From: an uncultured Pelagibacteraceae bacterium
Lineage (GTDB): Bacteria > Pseudomonadota > Alphaproteobacteria > Pelagibacterales > Pelagibacteraceae
Length of the DNA: 52,875 bases
Direction of reading: 5' to 3'
NCBI GenBank assembly: GCA_902533945.1
Contig: CACANS010000004.1
Coordinates: 1-52,875 of the forward strand
Translations under genes and position numbers: made by a program
The notes under the pieces: generated by a model
Told to the model about the DNA's origin: nothing
What the model saw: only the letters and a program-made list of their open reading frames with translations
Database searches by the model: none
In this document: one piece after another, positions 20,676-30,608 of the stretch
Layout: every line of letters starts with the position of its first letter
How positions within the stretch are numbered: position 1 is the stretch's first letter

Positions 20676-22178
20676 GTGATAGTGCATAATATAAAAGTTT
20701 ATCCATCTAAAGCGTATTTGCCTAAAAAAAAACAATTAGCATGGAAATTAGCAGAAATAGCAACTGACAATTCAAAAATTAATAAAAAATCATTAAACAT
20801 GGTTATAAATAGAATTATTGATAATGCTTCTGTAGCAATTGCTTCGTTAAATAGAAAGCCAGTAATTTCTTCAAGAGAAATGGCTATGAGACATCCAAAA
20901 AAAAATGGAGCAACTTTATTTGGTGTAAACTCAAAACTTAAATTTGATTGTGAGTGGGCTGCATGGTCAAATGGAACTGCAGTAAGAGAATTAGATTTTC
21001 ACGATACATTTTTAGCTGCAGATTATAGTCATCCTGGAGATAATATTCCACCACTTATAGCTGTGGCACAACAAAAAAAAGTTAGTGGCATAAACTTAAT
21101 TAAGGGAATTATTACAGCATATGAGGTTCAAGTTAATTTAGTAAAAGGTATTTGTCTGCACAAACATAAAGTTGATCATATTGCTCATCTTGGTCCGAGT
21201 GTTGCTGCAGGTCTAGGTGCAATGTTAAAACTAAATACGGAAACAATTTATCAAGCAATCCAGCAGGCATTGCATGTAACAATTTCTACAAGACAATCAA
21301 GAAAAGGAGAAATTTCAAGCTGGAAAGCTTTCGCTCCAGCTCATGCAAGTAAATTAGCAATTGAAGCTGTCGATAGAGCTATGCGAGGTGAAGGAGCACC
21401 AAGTCCTATTTATGAAGGTGAAGATAGCGTTATTGCAAGAATTTTAGATGGAAAAAAAGCACTATATAAAGTTCCTTTACCAAAAAAAAATGAAGAAAAA
21501 AAAGCAATATTAGAAACTTACACAAAAGAATATTCTGCAGAATATCAAGCCCAAGCTTTAATAGATATTGCAAAAAAACTTAATAAAAAAATTAATAATT
21601 TAAATCAAATAAAAAAAATAGATATTTATACAAGCCACCATACTCATAATGTAATAGGAACAGGTGCAAATGATCCTCAAAAAATGAATCCTAATTCTAG
21701 CAGAGAAACTTTGGATCACTCAATAATGTATATTTTTGCAGTAGCTTTGGAAGATGCAAATTGGCATCATGTAAAATCCTATACAAAATCAAGAGCAAAT
21801 AGAAAAAGTACAATAAAAATATGGCACTCAATAAAAACTCATGAAGATAAAAAATGGACTAAAAAGTACCATAACTCGAATCCTAAAAATAAATCTTTTG
21901 GAGCAAAAGTTATTGTAACATTAAAAAATGGTAAAAAAATAATTGAGCAACTTGATAAGGCTGATGCTCATCCATATGGATTAAGACCATTTACGAGAAA
22001 AAATTATATTAGCAAGTTTTTAATTTTAACAAAAAATATTATTTCAAAAAAAAAAAGTGACAAGTTTCTAAAAAATGTTCAAAATTTAAAAAATTTAAAA
22101 TCTGGTCGATTAGATAAGTTAAACATTGAAATTAATAAATCACAATTAAAAAGAAATAAAAGAAAAGGAATTTTTTAA
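20676..22178 (+). CDS. prpD: MmgE/PrpD family 2-methylcitrate dehydratase
   Basis: WSNGTAVRELDFHDTFLAADYSHPGDNIPPLIAVAQ; GTG start; co-directional with prpB and prpC. Confidence 0.9.
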   Translation: MIVHNIKVYPSKAYLPKKKQLAWKLAEIATDNSKINKKSLNMVINRIIDNASVAIASLNRKPVISSREMAMRHPKKNGATLFGVNSKLKFDCEWAAWSNGTAVRELDFHDTFLAADYSHPGDNIPPLIAVAQQKKVSGINLIKGIITAYEVQVNLVKGICLHKHKVDHIAHLGPSVAAGLGAMLKLNTETIYQAIQQALHVTISTRQSRKGEISSWKAFAPAHASKLAIEAVDRAMRGEGAPSPIYEGEDSVIARILDGKKALYKVPLPKKNEEKKAILETYTKEYSAEYQAQALIDIAKKLNKKINNLNQIKKIDIYTSHHTHNVIGTGANDPQKMNPNSSRETLDHSIMYIFAVALEDANWHHVKSYTKSRANRKSTIKIWHSIKTHEDKKWTKKYHNSNPKNKSFGAKVIVTLKNGKKIIEQLDKADAHPYGLRPFTRKNYISKFLILTKNIISKKKSDKFLKNVQNLKNLKSGRLDKLNIEINKSQLKRNKRKGIF

Positions 22179-23074
22179 TGCATTTTGTTAAAAAAAAACC
22201 TGAGGAAAAAAGAGAACTATTAAATCAAAAATTAAAATCTAATAAAATTTTAAGAGTTCCTGGTGCATATAATCCACTTACTGCAAAACTTATTGAAGAA
22301 ATTGGATATGATGCTGTTTATGTATCTGGAGGTGTTATGGCAAATGATTTAGGTTTCCCCGACATAGGTTTAACAACGCTGGAAGATGTAAGTACAAGAT
22401 CTTATTTAATTTCAAGAGTAACAAATTTACCCACCATAGTGGATATTGATACAGGATTTAAATCATGTGAGAAAACAATTCAAACATTTGAAGAATTTGG
22501 TGTTGCTGCAGTTCATTTAGAAGATCAAATTGAACGTAAAAGATGCGGTCATTTAGAAAATAAGGAATTAATTTCTACTGACAAAATGGTAGGCAAAATC
22601 AAAGAATGCGTAAAAGCAAAAAAAGATAAAAATTTCAAAATAATAGCAAGATCAGATGCTAAAGAAGTTGAGGGCATTGATAAAATGATTGATCGATGTA
22701 AAGCATACATTGATGCAGGAGCTGAGATTATTTTTCCTGAAGCTCTAGCTAATGAAAAAGATTTTGAATTTGTTAGAAAAAATCTAGACTGCTACTTACT
22801 AGCAAATATGACGGAATTTGGTAAAACAAAATTATTAAATTATAAAGAATTAGAAAATTTAGGTTATAATATTGTTATATATCCAGTTACAACACAAAGA
22901 TTAGCAATGAAAAATGTGGAAGATGGCTTGCGTGCTATTTTTGACGATGGACATCAAAATAATATTATTGATAAAATGCAAAGTAGAAAAAGATTATATG
23001 ATCTAGTTGATTACGAAAAATATAACTCACTAGATGAAAAAATTTATAACTTTAGTACTGAAGGTCATGAATAA
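22178..23074 (+). CDS. prpB: 2-methylisocitrate lyase
   Basis: VPGAYNPLTAKLIEEIGYDAVYVSGG, VDIDTGF, VAAVHLEDQIERKRCGHLENKELI (KKCGH-type signature). Confidence 0.92.
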   Translation: MHFVKKKPEEKRELLNQKLKSNKILRVPGAYNPLTAKLIEEIGYDAVYVSGGVMANDLGFPDIGLTTLEDVSTRSYLISRVTNLPTIVDIDTGFKSCEKTIQTFEEFGVAAVHLEDQIERKRCGHLENKELISTDKMVGKIKECVKAKKDKNFKIIARSDAKEVEGIDKMIDRCKAYIDAGAEIIFPEALANEKDFEFVRKNLDCYLLANMTEFGKTKLLNYKELENLGYNIVIYPVTTQRLAMKNVEDGLRAIFDDGHQNNIIDKMQSRKRLYDLVDYEKYNSLDEKIYNFSTEGHE

Positions 23075-24198
23075 TGAGCGATGAAATCAAAAAAGGTCTA
23101 TTAGGAATTGTAGTTGATGAAACTCAAGTATCTAAAGTAATGCCAGAAATTAATTCTCTAACTTATAGAGGTTATGCTGTTCAAGATTTATGTGAATTTT
23201 GTAGATTTGAAGAAGCTGCCTATCTAATACTTAATGGAGATCTTCCAAATAGTATACAGTTAAAAAAATTTGAAAAAGAAGAAAAATCAAATAGAGATTT
23301 AAGTAAAAATCTTAATGAAATAATCAAACATATGCCAAAAAAATCTCATCCAATGGATGTAGCTAGAACTGCTGTTAGTATAATGGGATTAGAAGATAAA
23401 GACACAACAAATAATTCTCCTGAAGCAAATATGAGAAAAGCAATGAGAATTTTTGCAAAAACCCCTACTGCACTGGCTGCTTTTTATAGAATAAGAAAAG
23501 GTAAAAAAATTATTAAACCTAAAAAAAATCTTTCTTTTGCTGAAAACTTTTTTTATATGTGTTTTGGAAAAGTTCCAAATAAAGAAATAGTAAAAGCTTT
23601 TGATGTTTCTTTAATTTTATATGCTGAACATAGCTTTAATGTTTCAACTTTTACTGCAAGAACTATAACAAGTAGTTTATCAGATATTCATGGAGCAATT
23701 ACAGGAGCTATTGCAAGTTTAAAAGGACCTCTGCACGGAGGAGCGAATGAGGAAGTAATGCATATGATGAATAAAATTAAAAAACCTGAAAACGCACTTA
23801 AATGGATTAATAATACTTTAAGTAAAAAAGAAGTTGTTATGGGATTTGGCCATAGAGTTTATAAATCAGGTGATTCAAGAGTTCCTACTATGGAAAAATA
23901 TTTCAAAAATGTATCAAAAATAAAATCTGATAAAAAATTTATTAAAATTTACAATATTGTTAAAAAAGTAATGATAGATAAAAAAAATATTCATCCTAAC
24001 GTTGATTATCCAACAGGTCCTACTTATCATTTAATGGGTTTTGATACTGATTTTTTTACTCCGATATTTGTTACATCAAGAATTACCGGTTGGTCAGCTC
24101 ATGTTATGGAACAACATAAAGCCAACAAATTAATTAGACCTCTATCTAAGTATAGTGGTCACAAACATCGTAAAGTAATGTTGCTAAATCAAAGATAA
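23074..24198 (+). CDS. prpC: 2-methylcitrate synthase / citrate synthase
   Basis: TYRGYAVQDLCEF, LYAEHSFNVSTFTARTITSS, GPLHGGANEEVM, GFGHRVYKSGDSR; position in prp operon. Confidence 0.9.
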   Translation: MSDEIKKGLLGIVVDETQVSKVMPEINSLTYRGYAVQDLCEFCRFEEAAYLILNGDLPNSIQLKKFEKEEKSNRDLSKNLNEIIKHMPKKSHPMDVARTAVSIMGLEDKDTTNNSPEANMRKAMRIFAKTPTALAAFYRIRKGKKIIKPKKNLSFAENFFYMCFGKVPNKEIVKAFDVSLILYAEHSFNVSTFTARTITSSLSDIHGAITGAIASLKGPLHGGANEEVMHMMNKIKKPENALKWINNTLSKKEVVMGFGHRVYKSGDSRVPTMEKYFKNVSKIKSDKKFIKIYNIVKKVMIDKKNIHPNVDYPTGPTYHLMGFDTDFFTPIFVTSRITGWSAHVMEQHKANKLIRPLSKYSGHKHRKVMLLNQR

Positions 24199-24199
24199 A

Positions 24200-25234
24200 T
24201 TGAAAAACCTATCAATATTTAAAGTTATATATATTAATTTTTTTTTACTTTTATTTTTATTACTTATAATTGAATTAACATTTGGTTATTGGTTTAAAAA
24301 TAAATTTAATCTTAAGTTGGCTGCTGAAAGAAATATAGAAAGAATTTATAAATTTAATTTTGAACTACATAAAGGAACATCTTTATATAAAAGAGATAAT
24401 CTTGCATTTAGAATAGGAAAAAAAGAAGTAAAACCGAAAAATATTGATATAGTTTTTTCAGGTGGTTCAACGACTAATCAAAAATTTTTAAATTATAAAG
24501 ACACTATAGTTGGAATTCTAAATACTAAAAAAGTTTCAAAAAACATAGTAAATGCAGGTATTGATGGAATGTCTATTATTGGACATTTAAATAGTTTTGA
24601 AAATTGGTTTGATAAAATTAAAAATTTAAAACCAGAGTACTTCATATTTTATATAGGAATTAATGATCAAAATATTATTAAAAAAAATTCTAAACCTAGA
24701 GCAATTGATTTTTTAGAAGAAAATAGCCAAAAGGAAAATATCGCTGAATATTTACAATCTAGCTCTTTTTTTTACACTAAATATAGAGTTTTAAAAACAA
24801 ATTTATTTTTAAAATTTAATTACAGTAAGTTTGCTAACATTGTGAATGAAAATACAAAAGTATATGGTGAAAGAAACAATGATAATTTTATTGAGTATGA
24901 AAAATTTAAATACAACGAAATTGAAACTCCTTTAATTAATCAAAATTATCTTAAATATTTAGAAGAACTGACAAATAAAGTATTAAAAAGAGGATCAAAA
25001 GTTATTTATATTACTCAAATTTCCGGAACTGGAATAAATAAAGATTTGTATATAATTTCAGAGACAATTATAAATCATTGTAATGAAAAAAATTTACATT
25101 GTTTAAACTTAGCTAAAAATGCAAATTTACAATATGAAGATTTTTATGATTGGACACATTTAAATAAAAAAGGTTCAGTTAAAGCAGCTAATTTTATTTA
25201 TGAGAATCTTTTAAATATTGTTTTTAAAAATTAA
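24200..25234 (+). CDS. Membrane-anchored SGNH/GDSL-hydrolase-like protein
   Basis: N-terminal TM segment (FKVIYINFFLLLFLLLIIELTFGYWF), VFSGGSTTNQ block I, YIGINDQN block III, DWTHLNKKGSVKAANFI (DxxH) block V; TTG start directly after the prpC stop. Confidence 0.72.
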   Translation: MKNLSIFKVIYINFFLLLFLLLIIELTFGYWFKNKFNLKLAAERNIERIYKFNFELHKGTSLYKRDNLAFRIGKKEVKPKNIDIVFSGGSTTNQKFLNYKDTIVGILNTKKVSKNIVNAGIDGMSIIGHLNSFENWFDKIKNLKPEYFIFYIGINDQNIIKKNSKPRAIDFLEENSQKENIAEYLQSSSFFYTKYRVLKTNLFLKFNYSKFANIVNENTKVYGERNNDNFIEYEKFKYNEIETPLINQNYLKYLEELTNKVLKRGSKVIYITQISGTGINKDLYIISETIINHCNEKNLHCLNLAKNANLQYEDFYDWTHLNKKGSVKAANFIYENLLNIVFKN

Positions 25235-26247
25235 GAAAATGCTTCTGTCCAATTTCCTTGAGTCGATGCTTTAGAATACTCTGTCGCTCTACCCTCAAAA
25301 AAATTCATATGCTCTACAGCATTAAGCATTGTATCTAACCAAGTTAGTGGATTTTTATCAACTTTATAAATTGGCTCTAAACCTAACTGAACCAATCTTC
25401 TATTTCCAATAAATCTTATATAATCCTTAACTTCTTTGGCGGTTAAACCTTCCATAGGTCCCATTTCAAAAGCTAAATCTATAAATGCATCTTCGTGATT
25501 AATTATTGTTCTACATGATTCATATAGTTCCTTTTTAAGTTGTGGAGTCCATATTTGTGGGTTTTCTTTTATAAATTCTTTAAAGAGTCTAATCATTGAA
25601 TTACAGTGCAAAGTTTCATCTCTAACTGACCAGGTAACAATTTGCCCCATACCTTTCATTTTATTGTGTCTTGGAAAATTTAACAAAATTGCAAAACTTG
25701 CAAATAACTGAAGACCTTCTGTAAATGCACTGAATACTGCAACTGTTTTTGCAATATCTTCTTTTGAATTTACATTAAATCCTTGCATATAATCGTATTT
25801 ATCTTTCATCTCTTTATATTTCATAAAAGCAGAATACTCAGATTCTGGCATACCAATAGTATCTAATAAGTGTGAGTAAGCAGCTATATGAACTGTTTCC
25901 ATTGCTGCAAATGCAGTCATCATCATAAGTACTTCTGTTGGTTTAAAGACCGTTGTATAATGTCTTAGATAACAATTGTTAACTTCGACATCTGCTTGAG
26001 TAAAGAATCTAAAAATTTGAGTTAATAAATTTTTTTCAGATTGTGATAAATTTTTTTGCCAATCTCTTACATCATCCCCTAGTGGAACTTCTTCTGGCAA
26101 CCAATGAATTCTTTGCTGAGTAAGCCATGCGTCGTAGCACCATGGGTATCTAAAAGGTTTATAAACCGGGTTTTCAACTAAAAGTCCCATTTTCTTTGGT
26201 TGAATTATTTCTGAATTAATTTTTTTAACTACTGACATGATAAACAC
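25231..26247 (-). CDS. nrdB: Class I ribonucleotide reductase beta (radical) subunit
   Basis: FTQADVEVNNCYLRHY, AAMETVHIAAYSHLL (ExxH...Y radical site), SVRDETLHCNSMIRL. Confidence 0.95.
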   Translation of the reverse strand: MFIMSVVKKINSEIIQPKKMGLLVENPVYKPFRYPWCYDAWLTQQRIHWLPEEVPLGDDVRDWQKNLSQSEKNLLTQIFRFFTQADVEVNNCYLRHYTTVFKPTEVLMMMTAFAAMETVHIAAYSHLLDTIGMPESEYSAFMKYKEMKDKYDYMQGFNVNSKEDIAKTVAVFSAFTEGLQLFASFAILLNFPRHNKMKGMGQIVTWSVRDETLHCNSMIRLFKEFIKENPQIWTPQLKKELYESCRTIINHEDAFIDLAFEMGPMEGLTAKEVKDYIRFIGNRRLVQLGLEPIYKVDKNPLTWLDTMLNAVEHMNFFEGRATEYSKASTQGNWTEAFS

Positions 26248-28166
26248 TCCTCGTATTCTGGTTGATCGTCTTGTTGTTTTTTTGATTTATATACATTTGC
26301 TGTAATATCAGTAGAATTTACATCATTAACATTTTCAGCTCTCTGTATTGATTTTGATCTGCAATAGTAAAGGCTTTTCAATCCTTTTTTCCATGCTTGG
26401 AAATGGATTTGATGAAGATCTCTTTTGTGTACATCTGCGGGTAAAAATATGTTTATAGATTGAGCCTGTGAAATATGTGGAGTTCTGTCTGCACCTAAAT
26501 CCACAACCCATCTTTGATCCAATTCAAATGCTGTTTTGAAAACATCTTTTTCTTCTTTTGTTAAAAAATCTAAATGTGAAACAGAACCTTGGTTTGTTGT
26601 TATGCTGGACCAAGTCTCATCATTATCCTTTTCATATTTAGATAAAATATTTTTTAAGTATTTATTTTTGACATTAAATGATCCGGATAATGTTTTGTGG
26701 GTATAGCTATTTGCAGCTATGGGTTCAATTCCTGGCGAAGTTCCTCCACAAATAATAGATATGGATGCTGTTGGTGCAATAGCTGTCTTATTAGAAAATC
26801 TTTCTTTAATTCCATACTCTTCAGCATCAGGACATGCTCCTCTCTCTTCTGCTAAAAACTTTGATGCTTTATCAACATCCTGTTGTATGTGATCAAATAT
26901 TTTTTTGTTCCAGACTTTACTCATAACAGACTCAAATGGTATCATTTTTTTTTGAAAGTACGAATGTAAACCCATAACACCTAATCCAACACTTCTTTCT
27001 CTTAAAGCTGAGTATTTTGCATCACGGAATTCGTCAGGAGCTTTTTCTATAAAATCAGTTAAAACATTGTCTAAAAATCTCATTACATCTTCTATAAAAT
27101 TTTTATCATCTTTCCATTCGTCGTATTTTTCAATATTTAAAGATGACAAACAACAAACAGCTGTTCTGTCTTTTCCGTCTTTATCCACTCCAGTCGGTAA
27201 TGTTATTTCGCTGCACAAATTAGATGTCTTAACAGTTAATCCTGCAAGTTTGTGGTGTTGAGGAATTTGTCTATTCACAGTGTCTATAAAAATTATATAT
27301 GGTTCTCCGGTTTCGACTCTAGCTGTCAAAAGTCTTATCCATAAATTTCTAGCAGATACCTTTGATTGGACAGAACCATCTTTTGGACTTTTTAATCCCC
27401 ATTGTTCATCTAATTCTACAGCTCTCATAAAAGCATCAGTAACTAAAACTCCATGATGTAAATTTAATGCTTTTCTATTTGGGTCTCCGCCGGTTGGTCT
27501 TCTCATTTCAATAAACTCTTCAATTTCAGGATGGTCAATTGGAAGATAACAAGCGGCCGAACCTCTTCTTAATGAACCTTGGCTAATTGCCATTGTTAGT
27601 GAGTCCATTACTTTGATAAAAGGAATTATCCCAGACGTTTTTCCTACTCTTCCAATCTTTTCACCGATTGACCTCAAATTTCCCCAGTAGCTTCCTATTC
27701 CACCGCCTTTTGCAGCTAACCAAACATTCTCACTCCATAAATCTAAAATTCCATTTAGACTGTCGCCTGCTTCATTTAAAAAACACGATATAGGCAAACC
27801 TCTTTTTGTCCCACCATTAGAAAGAACTGGTGTTGCAGGCATAAACCACAAATTGCTTATATAATTATATAATCTTTGTGCATGAAGATTGTCATCAGCA
27901 TAATAACTAGCAACTCTTGCAAATAAATCTTGGTAAGATTCATTAAGACCTAAATATCTATCACTTAATGTTGCTTTTCCAAAAATTGTTAAATTTATAT
28001 CCCTAGATCTATCAATTTTAATTGTTATTCCTTTAGAGTTTTGAAAAAGCTCTGTTTCGTTATTAAGTGTAAATAAGTCTGGTCTTTTTTCTTGGTTTTG
28101 ATTAGTTGTATTGGGTGAATATTCAGAAACAGCTTGTTTTAATGCCTGAGACAAAATTTTGTTCAT
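26229..28166 (-). CDS. nrdA: Class I ribonucleotide reductase alpha (catalytic) subunit
   Basis: MPATPVLSNGGTKRGLPISCFLNEAGDS, GGGIGSYWGNLRS, NLCSEITLP, IAPTASISIICGGTSPGIEPI, C-terminal CLSC redox pair. Confidence 0.95.
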   Translation of the reverse strand: MNKILSQALKQAVSEYSPNTTNQNQEKRPDLFTLNNETELFQNSKGITIKIDRSRDINLTIFGKATLSDRYLGLNESYQDLFARVASYYADDNLHAQRLYNYISNLWFMPATPVLSNGGTKRGLPISCFLNEAGDSLNGILDLWSENVWLAAKGGGIGSYWGNLRSIGEKIGRVGKTSGIIPFIKVMDSLTMAISQGSLRRGSAACYLPIDHPEIEEFIEMRRPTGGDPNRKALNLHHGVLVTDAFMRAVELDEQWGLKSPKDGSVQSKVSARNLWIRLLTARVETGEPYIIFIDTVNRQIPQHHKLAGLTVKTSNLCSEITLPTGVDKDGKDRTAVCCLSSLNIEKYDEWKDDKNFIEDVMRFLDNVLTDFIEKAPDEFRDAKYSALRERSVGLGVMGLHSYFQKKMIPFESVMSKVWNKKIFDHIQQDVDKASKFLAEERGACPDAEEYGIKERFSNKTAIAPTASISIICGGTSPGIEPIAANSYTHKTLSGSFNVKNKYLKNILSKYEKDNDETWSSITTNQGSVSHLDFLTKEEKDVFKTAFELDQRWVVDLGADRTPHISQAQSINIFLPADVHKRDLHQIHFQAWKKGLKSLYYCRSKSIQRAENVNDVNSTDITANVYKSKKQQDDQPEYEECLSCQ

Positions 28167-28255
28167 TTATAATACCTTTTTACTACTTTTTTTGTAAAAC
28201 AACTAGATGTTGTATGTAGATCTCATTAATATACTATATAAATTTGAAATCAATA

Positions 28256-28270
28256 GAACATATATAGAAC
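28256..28270. promoter_or_regulatory. Candidate LexA/SOS box (GAAC-N7-GAAC; GTTC-N7-GTTC on the nrdA strand) upstream of nrdAB
   Basis: Direct read: GAAC ATATATA GAAC in the 154-bp intergenic region between nrdA and the phosphohexomutase gene; matches the described alphaproteobacterial GTTCN7GTTC SOS box. Confidence 0.45.
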
Positions 28271-28320
28271 ATACAAAAAAAATATCAATAAAAAAGTTAA
28301 AAAAATGTACATATATTTAA

Positions 28321-29766
28321 ATGCTAAAATCCATAAAAATTGATCCTTTAGGTTTTAGAGAATACGATGCGCGATGGTTGTATCCTGAAAAGATAAATTC
28401 AGAGGGGATAAAATTAGTAGGTAAAGGTTTTGGAACACAAATTAATAATAAAATAAAAAATCCAAGAGTTTCGGTTGGTCACGATTACAGATCATATAGT
28501 GAAGAAGTAAAGAAGAGTTTTGTAGATGGTTTAGTCTCAACTGGGTGTAATGTTGAAGATATAGGGTTATGTTTATCACCAACAATCTATTTATCGCAAT
28601 TTAAATTAAATACTGATGCAGTAGCAATGATTACTGCAAGCCACAATGAAAATGGCTGGACAGGAATTAAAATGGGTATTGAAAAAGGTTTAACACACTG
28701 TAAAGACGAAATGTCTGAACTGAAAGATATTGTTCTAAATAAAAAATTTATTAAAGGTGACGGTTCTTATAAAAAAATAGAAGATTTTGCTAAAATTTAT
28801 ATCGATGATTTGTCTAAAAATAAAATTAAAAAAAAAATCAAAGTAGTTGTTGCTTGTGGCAATGGAACAGCAGGAATTTTTGCACCAGATATTTTAAGAG
28901 GAATTGGGTGTGACGTTGTAGAATTAGATTGTAATTTAGATTTTAATTTTCCAAAATACAATCCAAATCCAGAGGATATGAAAATGCTTCATGAAATAGC
29001 TAAATCAGTAAAAGAAAACAATGCTGATGTTGGATTTGGTTTTGATGGAGATGGTGATCGTGTTGGAGTAATTGATAACAATGGAAACGAAATTTTTGCA
29101 GATAAAATCGGTTTACTAATTGCAAGAAATATTTCAAATAAACATCAAAATTCAAAGTTTATTGTAGATGTTAAATCTACTGGATTGTTTGAAAAAGATG
29201 CAATTTTAATAAAAAATAATTGTAAAACAATATACTGGAAAACTGGACATTCTTATATAAAAAGAAAAGTTAATGAAGATAATGCAATAGCTGGTTTTGA
29301 AAAAAGTGGACACTTTTTCTTTAATAAACCTTTGGGATATGGATTTGATGATGGAATAAATTCTGCAATACAAATTTGTCATTTATTAGATAACCAAAAT
29401 TCAAAAATTAGTGAATTAAATGAAAGTTTGCCAAAAACTTTTCAAAGTCCAACAATGGCTCCTTTTTGTAAAGATGAGGATAAATATATTTTAATTGATA
29501 ATTTAACCTCTAATATTAAAAAATTAAAAAATGATAATATTAAAATAGATGGACTAACTATAAATAAAATATTGACAGTTAATGGAATTAGATTTTCTTT
29601 AGAAGATGGTTCGTGGGGATTAATAAGAGCATCCTCAAACAAACCTTCATTAGTGGTTGTTACTGAAAGTCCTGCATCTGATGATAGAAAGAAAAAGATC
29701 TTTGAATTCATTGATGAATTACTCCAAAAAACTGGCAAAATTGGTGAATACGACCAAAAAATTTAA
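28321..29766 (+). CDS. Phosphomannomutase/phosphoglucomutase (alpha-D-phosphohexomutase)
   Basis: MITASHNENGWTGIKMG, GFGFDGDGDRVGVID, AGFEKSGHFFFN (GEMSGH-type) motifs. Confidence 0.92.
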   Translation: MLKSIKIDPLGFREYDARWLYPEKINSEGIKLVGKGFGTQINNKIKNPRVSVGHDYRSYSEEVKKSFVDGLVSTGCNVEDIGLCLSPTIYLSQFKLNTDAVAMITASHNENGWTGIKMGIEKGLTHCKDEMSELKDIVLNKKFIKGDGSYKKIEDFAKIYIDDLSKNKIKKKIKVVVACGNGTAGIFAPDILRGIGCDVVELDCNLDFNFPKYNPNPEDMKMLHEIAKSVKENNADVGFGFDGDGDRVGVIDNNGNEIFADKIGLLIARNISNKHQNSKFIVDVKSTGLFEKDAILIKNNCKTIYWKTGHSYIKRKVNEDNAIAGFEKSGHFFFNKPLGYGFDDGINSAIQICHLLDNQNSKISELNESLPKTFQSPTMAPFCKDEDKYILIDNLTSNIKKLKNDNIKIDGLTINKILTVNGIRFSLEDGSWGLIRASSNKPSLVVVTESPASDDRKKKIFEFIDELLQKTGKIGEYDQKI

Positions 29767-29773
29767 TTTAGAA

Positions 29774-30607
29774 TTAAATACTTAGATATCTATATAAAAA
29801 GATAGTTCCTACTACATATAAAAAAATCCCAAAAAAACTCTGTAATTTTGATTTATCAAGTTTATGAACTCTGTTAGCTCCTATTCTCGCCATAAACATG
29901 GTTATTGGTATAAATATTAAAAAAGCAGGAATATTTATAAATCCTACGCTTAATGGTAAATCAGCTTTTAAAAAAGAACCTGAAATTAAAAAACCTATTG
30001 CACCAAATAAAGAAATCACTGAACCAATGGCGGCTGCACTACCTATTGCTTTATTAATTGGATAGCCAAAATATTTTAAGATAGGAACATTCATAATTGC
30101 TCCTCCTATGCCCATAGTAGATGAAACAAATCCTGAAACAAAACCAAGTAAAATCCTTGGCATTAGATTAAAATTCACTTTTAACTTATCTGTTTTATCC
30201 TTAATGTTTAATAAGTAAGCTCCACACAAATAAACGATTATAGTAAAAAATAATAAAAGAGATTTGGTATGCAAAATAGCTGCAAATGTAGTTCCTGATA
30301 AAACTCCAATTATTACAAAAATTGCATAATTTTTGATAACACTAAAATCAACTGATCCATGTTTTTTATGAGTTAGTACAGAAATTATAGAAGTGGGGAT
30401 AATTATTGCAAATGAAGTGCCAACCGCTAAATGCATCAAATAATCCTGATTTATGTTTAAACTGTCAAAGATAAAAAATAGAAAAGGAACAGTAATAAGC
30501 CCACCTCCAATTCCAAACAATCCCGCAAGAAAACCAACTGGAAAAGCAGTGAGGACCATTAATAATATGAAAAAAAAATATTCGTTTGTAATAATTGAAC
30601 TAATCAA
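29774..30607 (-). CDS. TSUP (TauE/SafE) family sulfite/anion exporter-like membrane protein
   Basis: GFLAGLFGIGGGLITVPFL and GFVSSTMGIGGAIMNVPIL internal repeat motifs typical of TSUP. Confidence 0.9.
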   Translation of the reverse strand: MISSIITNEYFFFILLMVLTAFPVGFLAGLFGIGGGLITVPFLFFIFDSLNINQDYLMHLAVGTSFAIIIPTSIISVLTHKKHGSVDFSVIKNYAIFVIIGVLSGTTFAAILHTKSLLLFFTIIVYLCGAYLLNIKDKTDKLKVNFNLMPRILLGFVSGFVSSTMGIGGAIMNVPILKYFGYPINKAIGSAAAIGSVISLFGAIGFLISGSFLKADLPLSVGFINIPAFLIFIPITMFMARIGANRVHKLDKSKLQSFFGIFLYVVGTIFLYRYLSI

Positions 30608-30608
30608 T

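Noticed and set aside
27067-27261. Antisense ORF in nrdA
   Set aside because: Shadow ORF in conserved coding sequence.
29442-29738. Antisense ORF in the phosphohexomutase gene, and antisense ORFs at 33450..33683, 33704..33910, 35168..35383, 37641..37856
   Set aside because: All lie opposite confidently assigned genes and have no recognisable domains.
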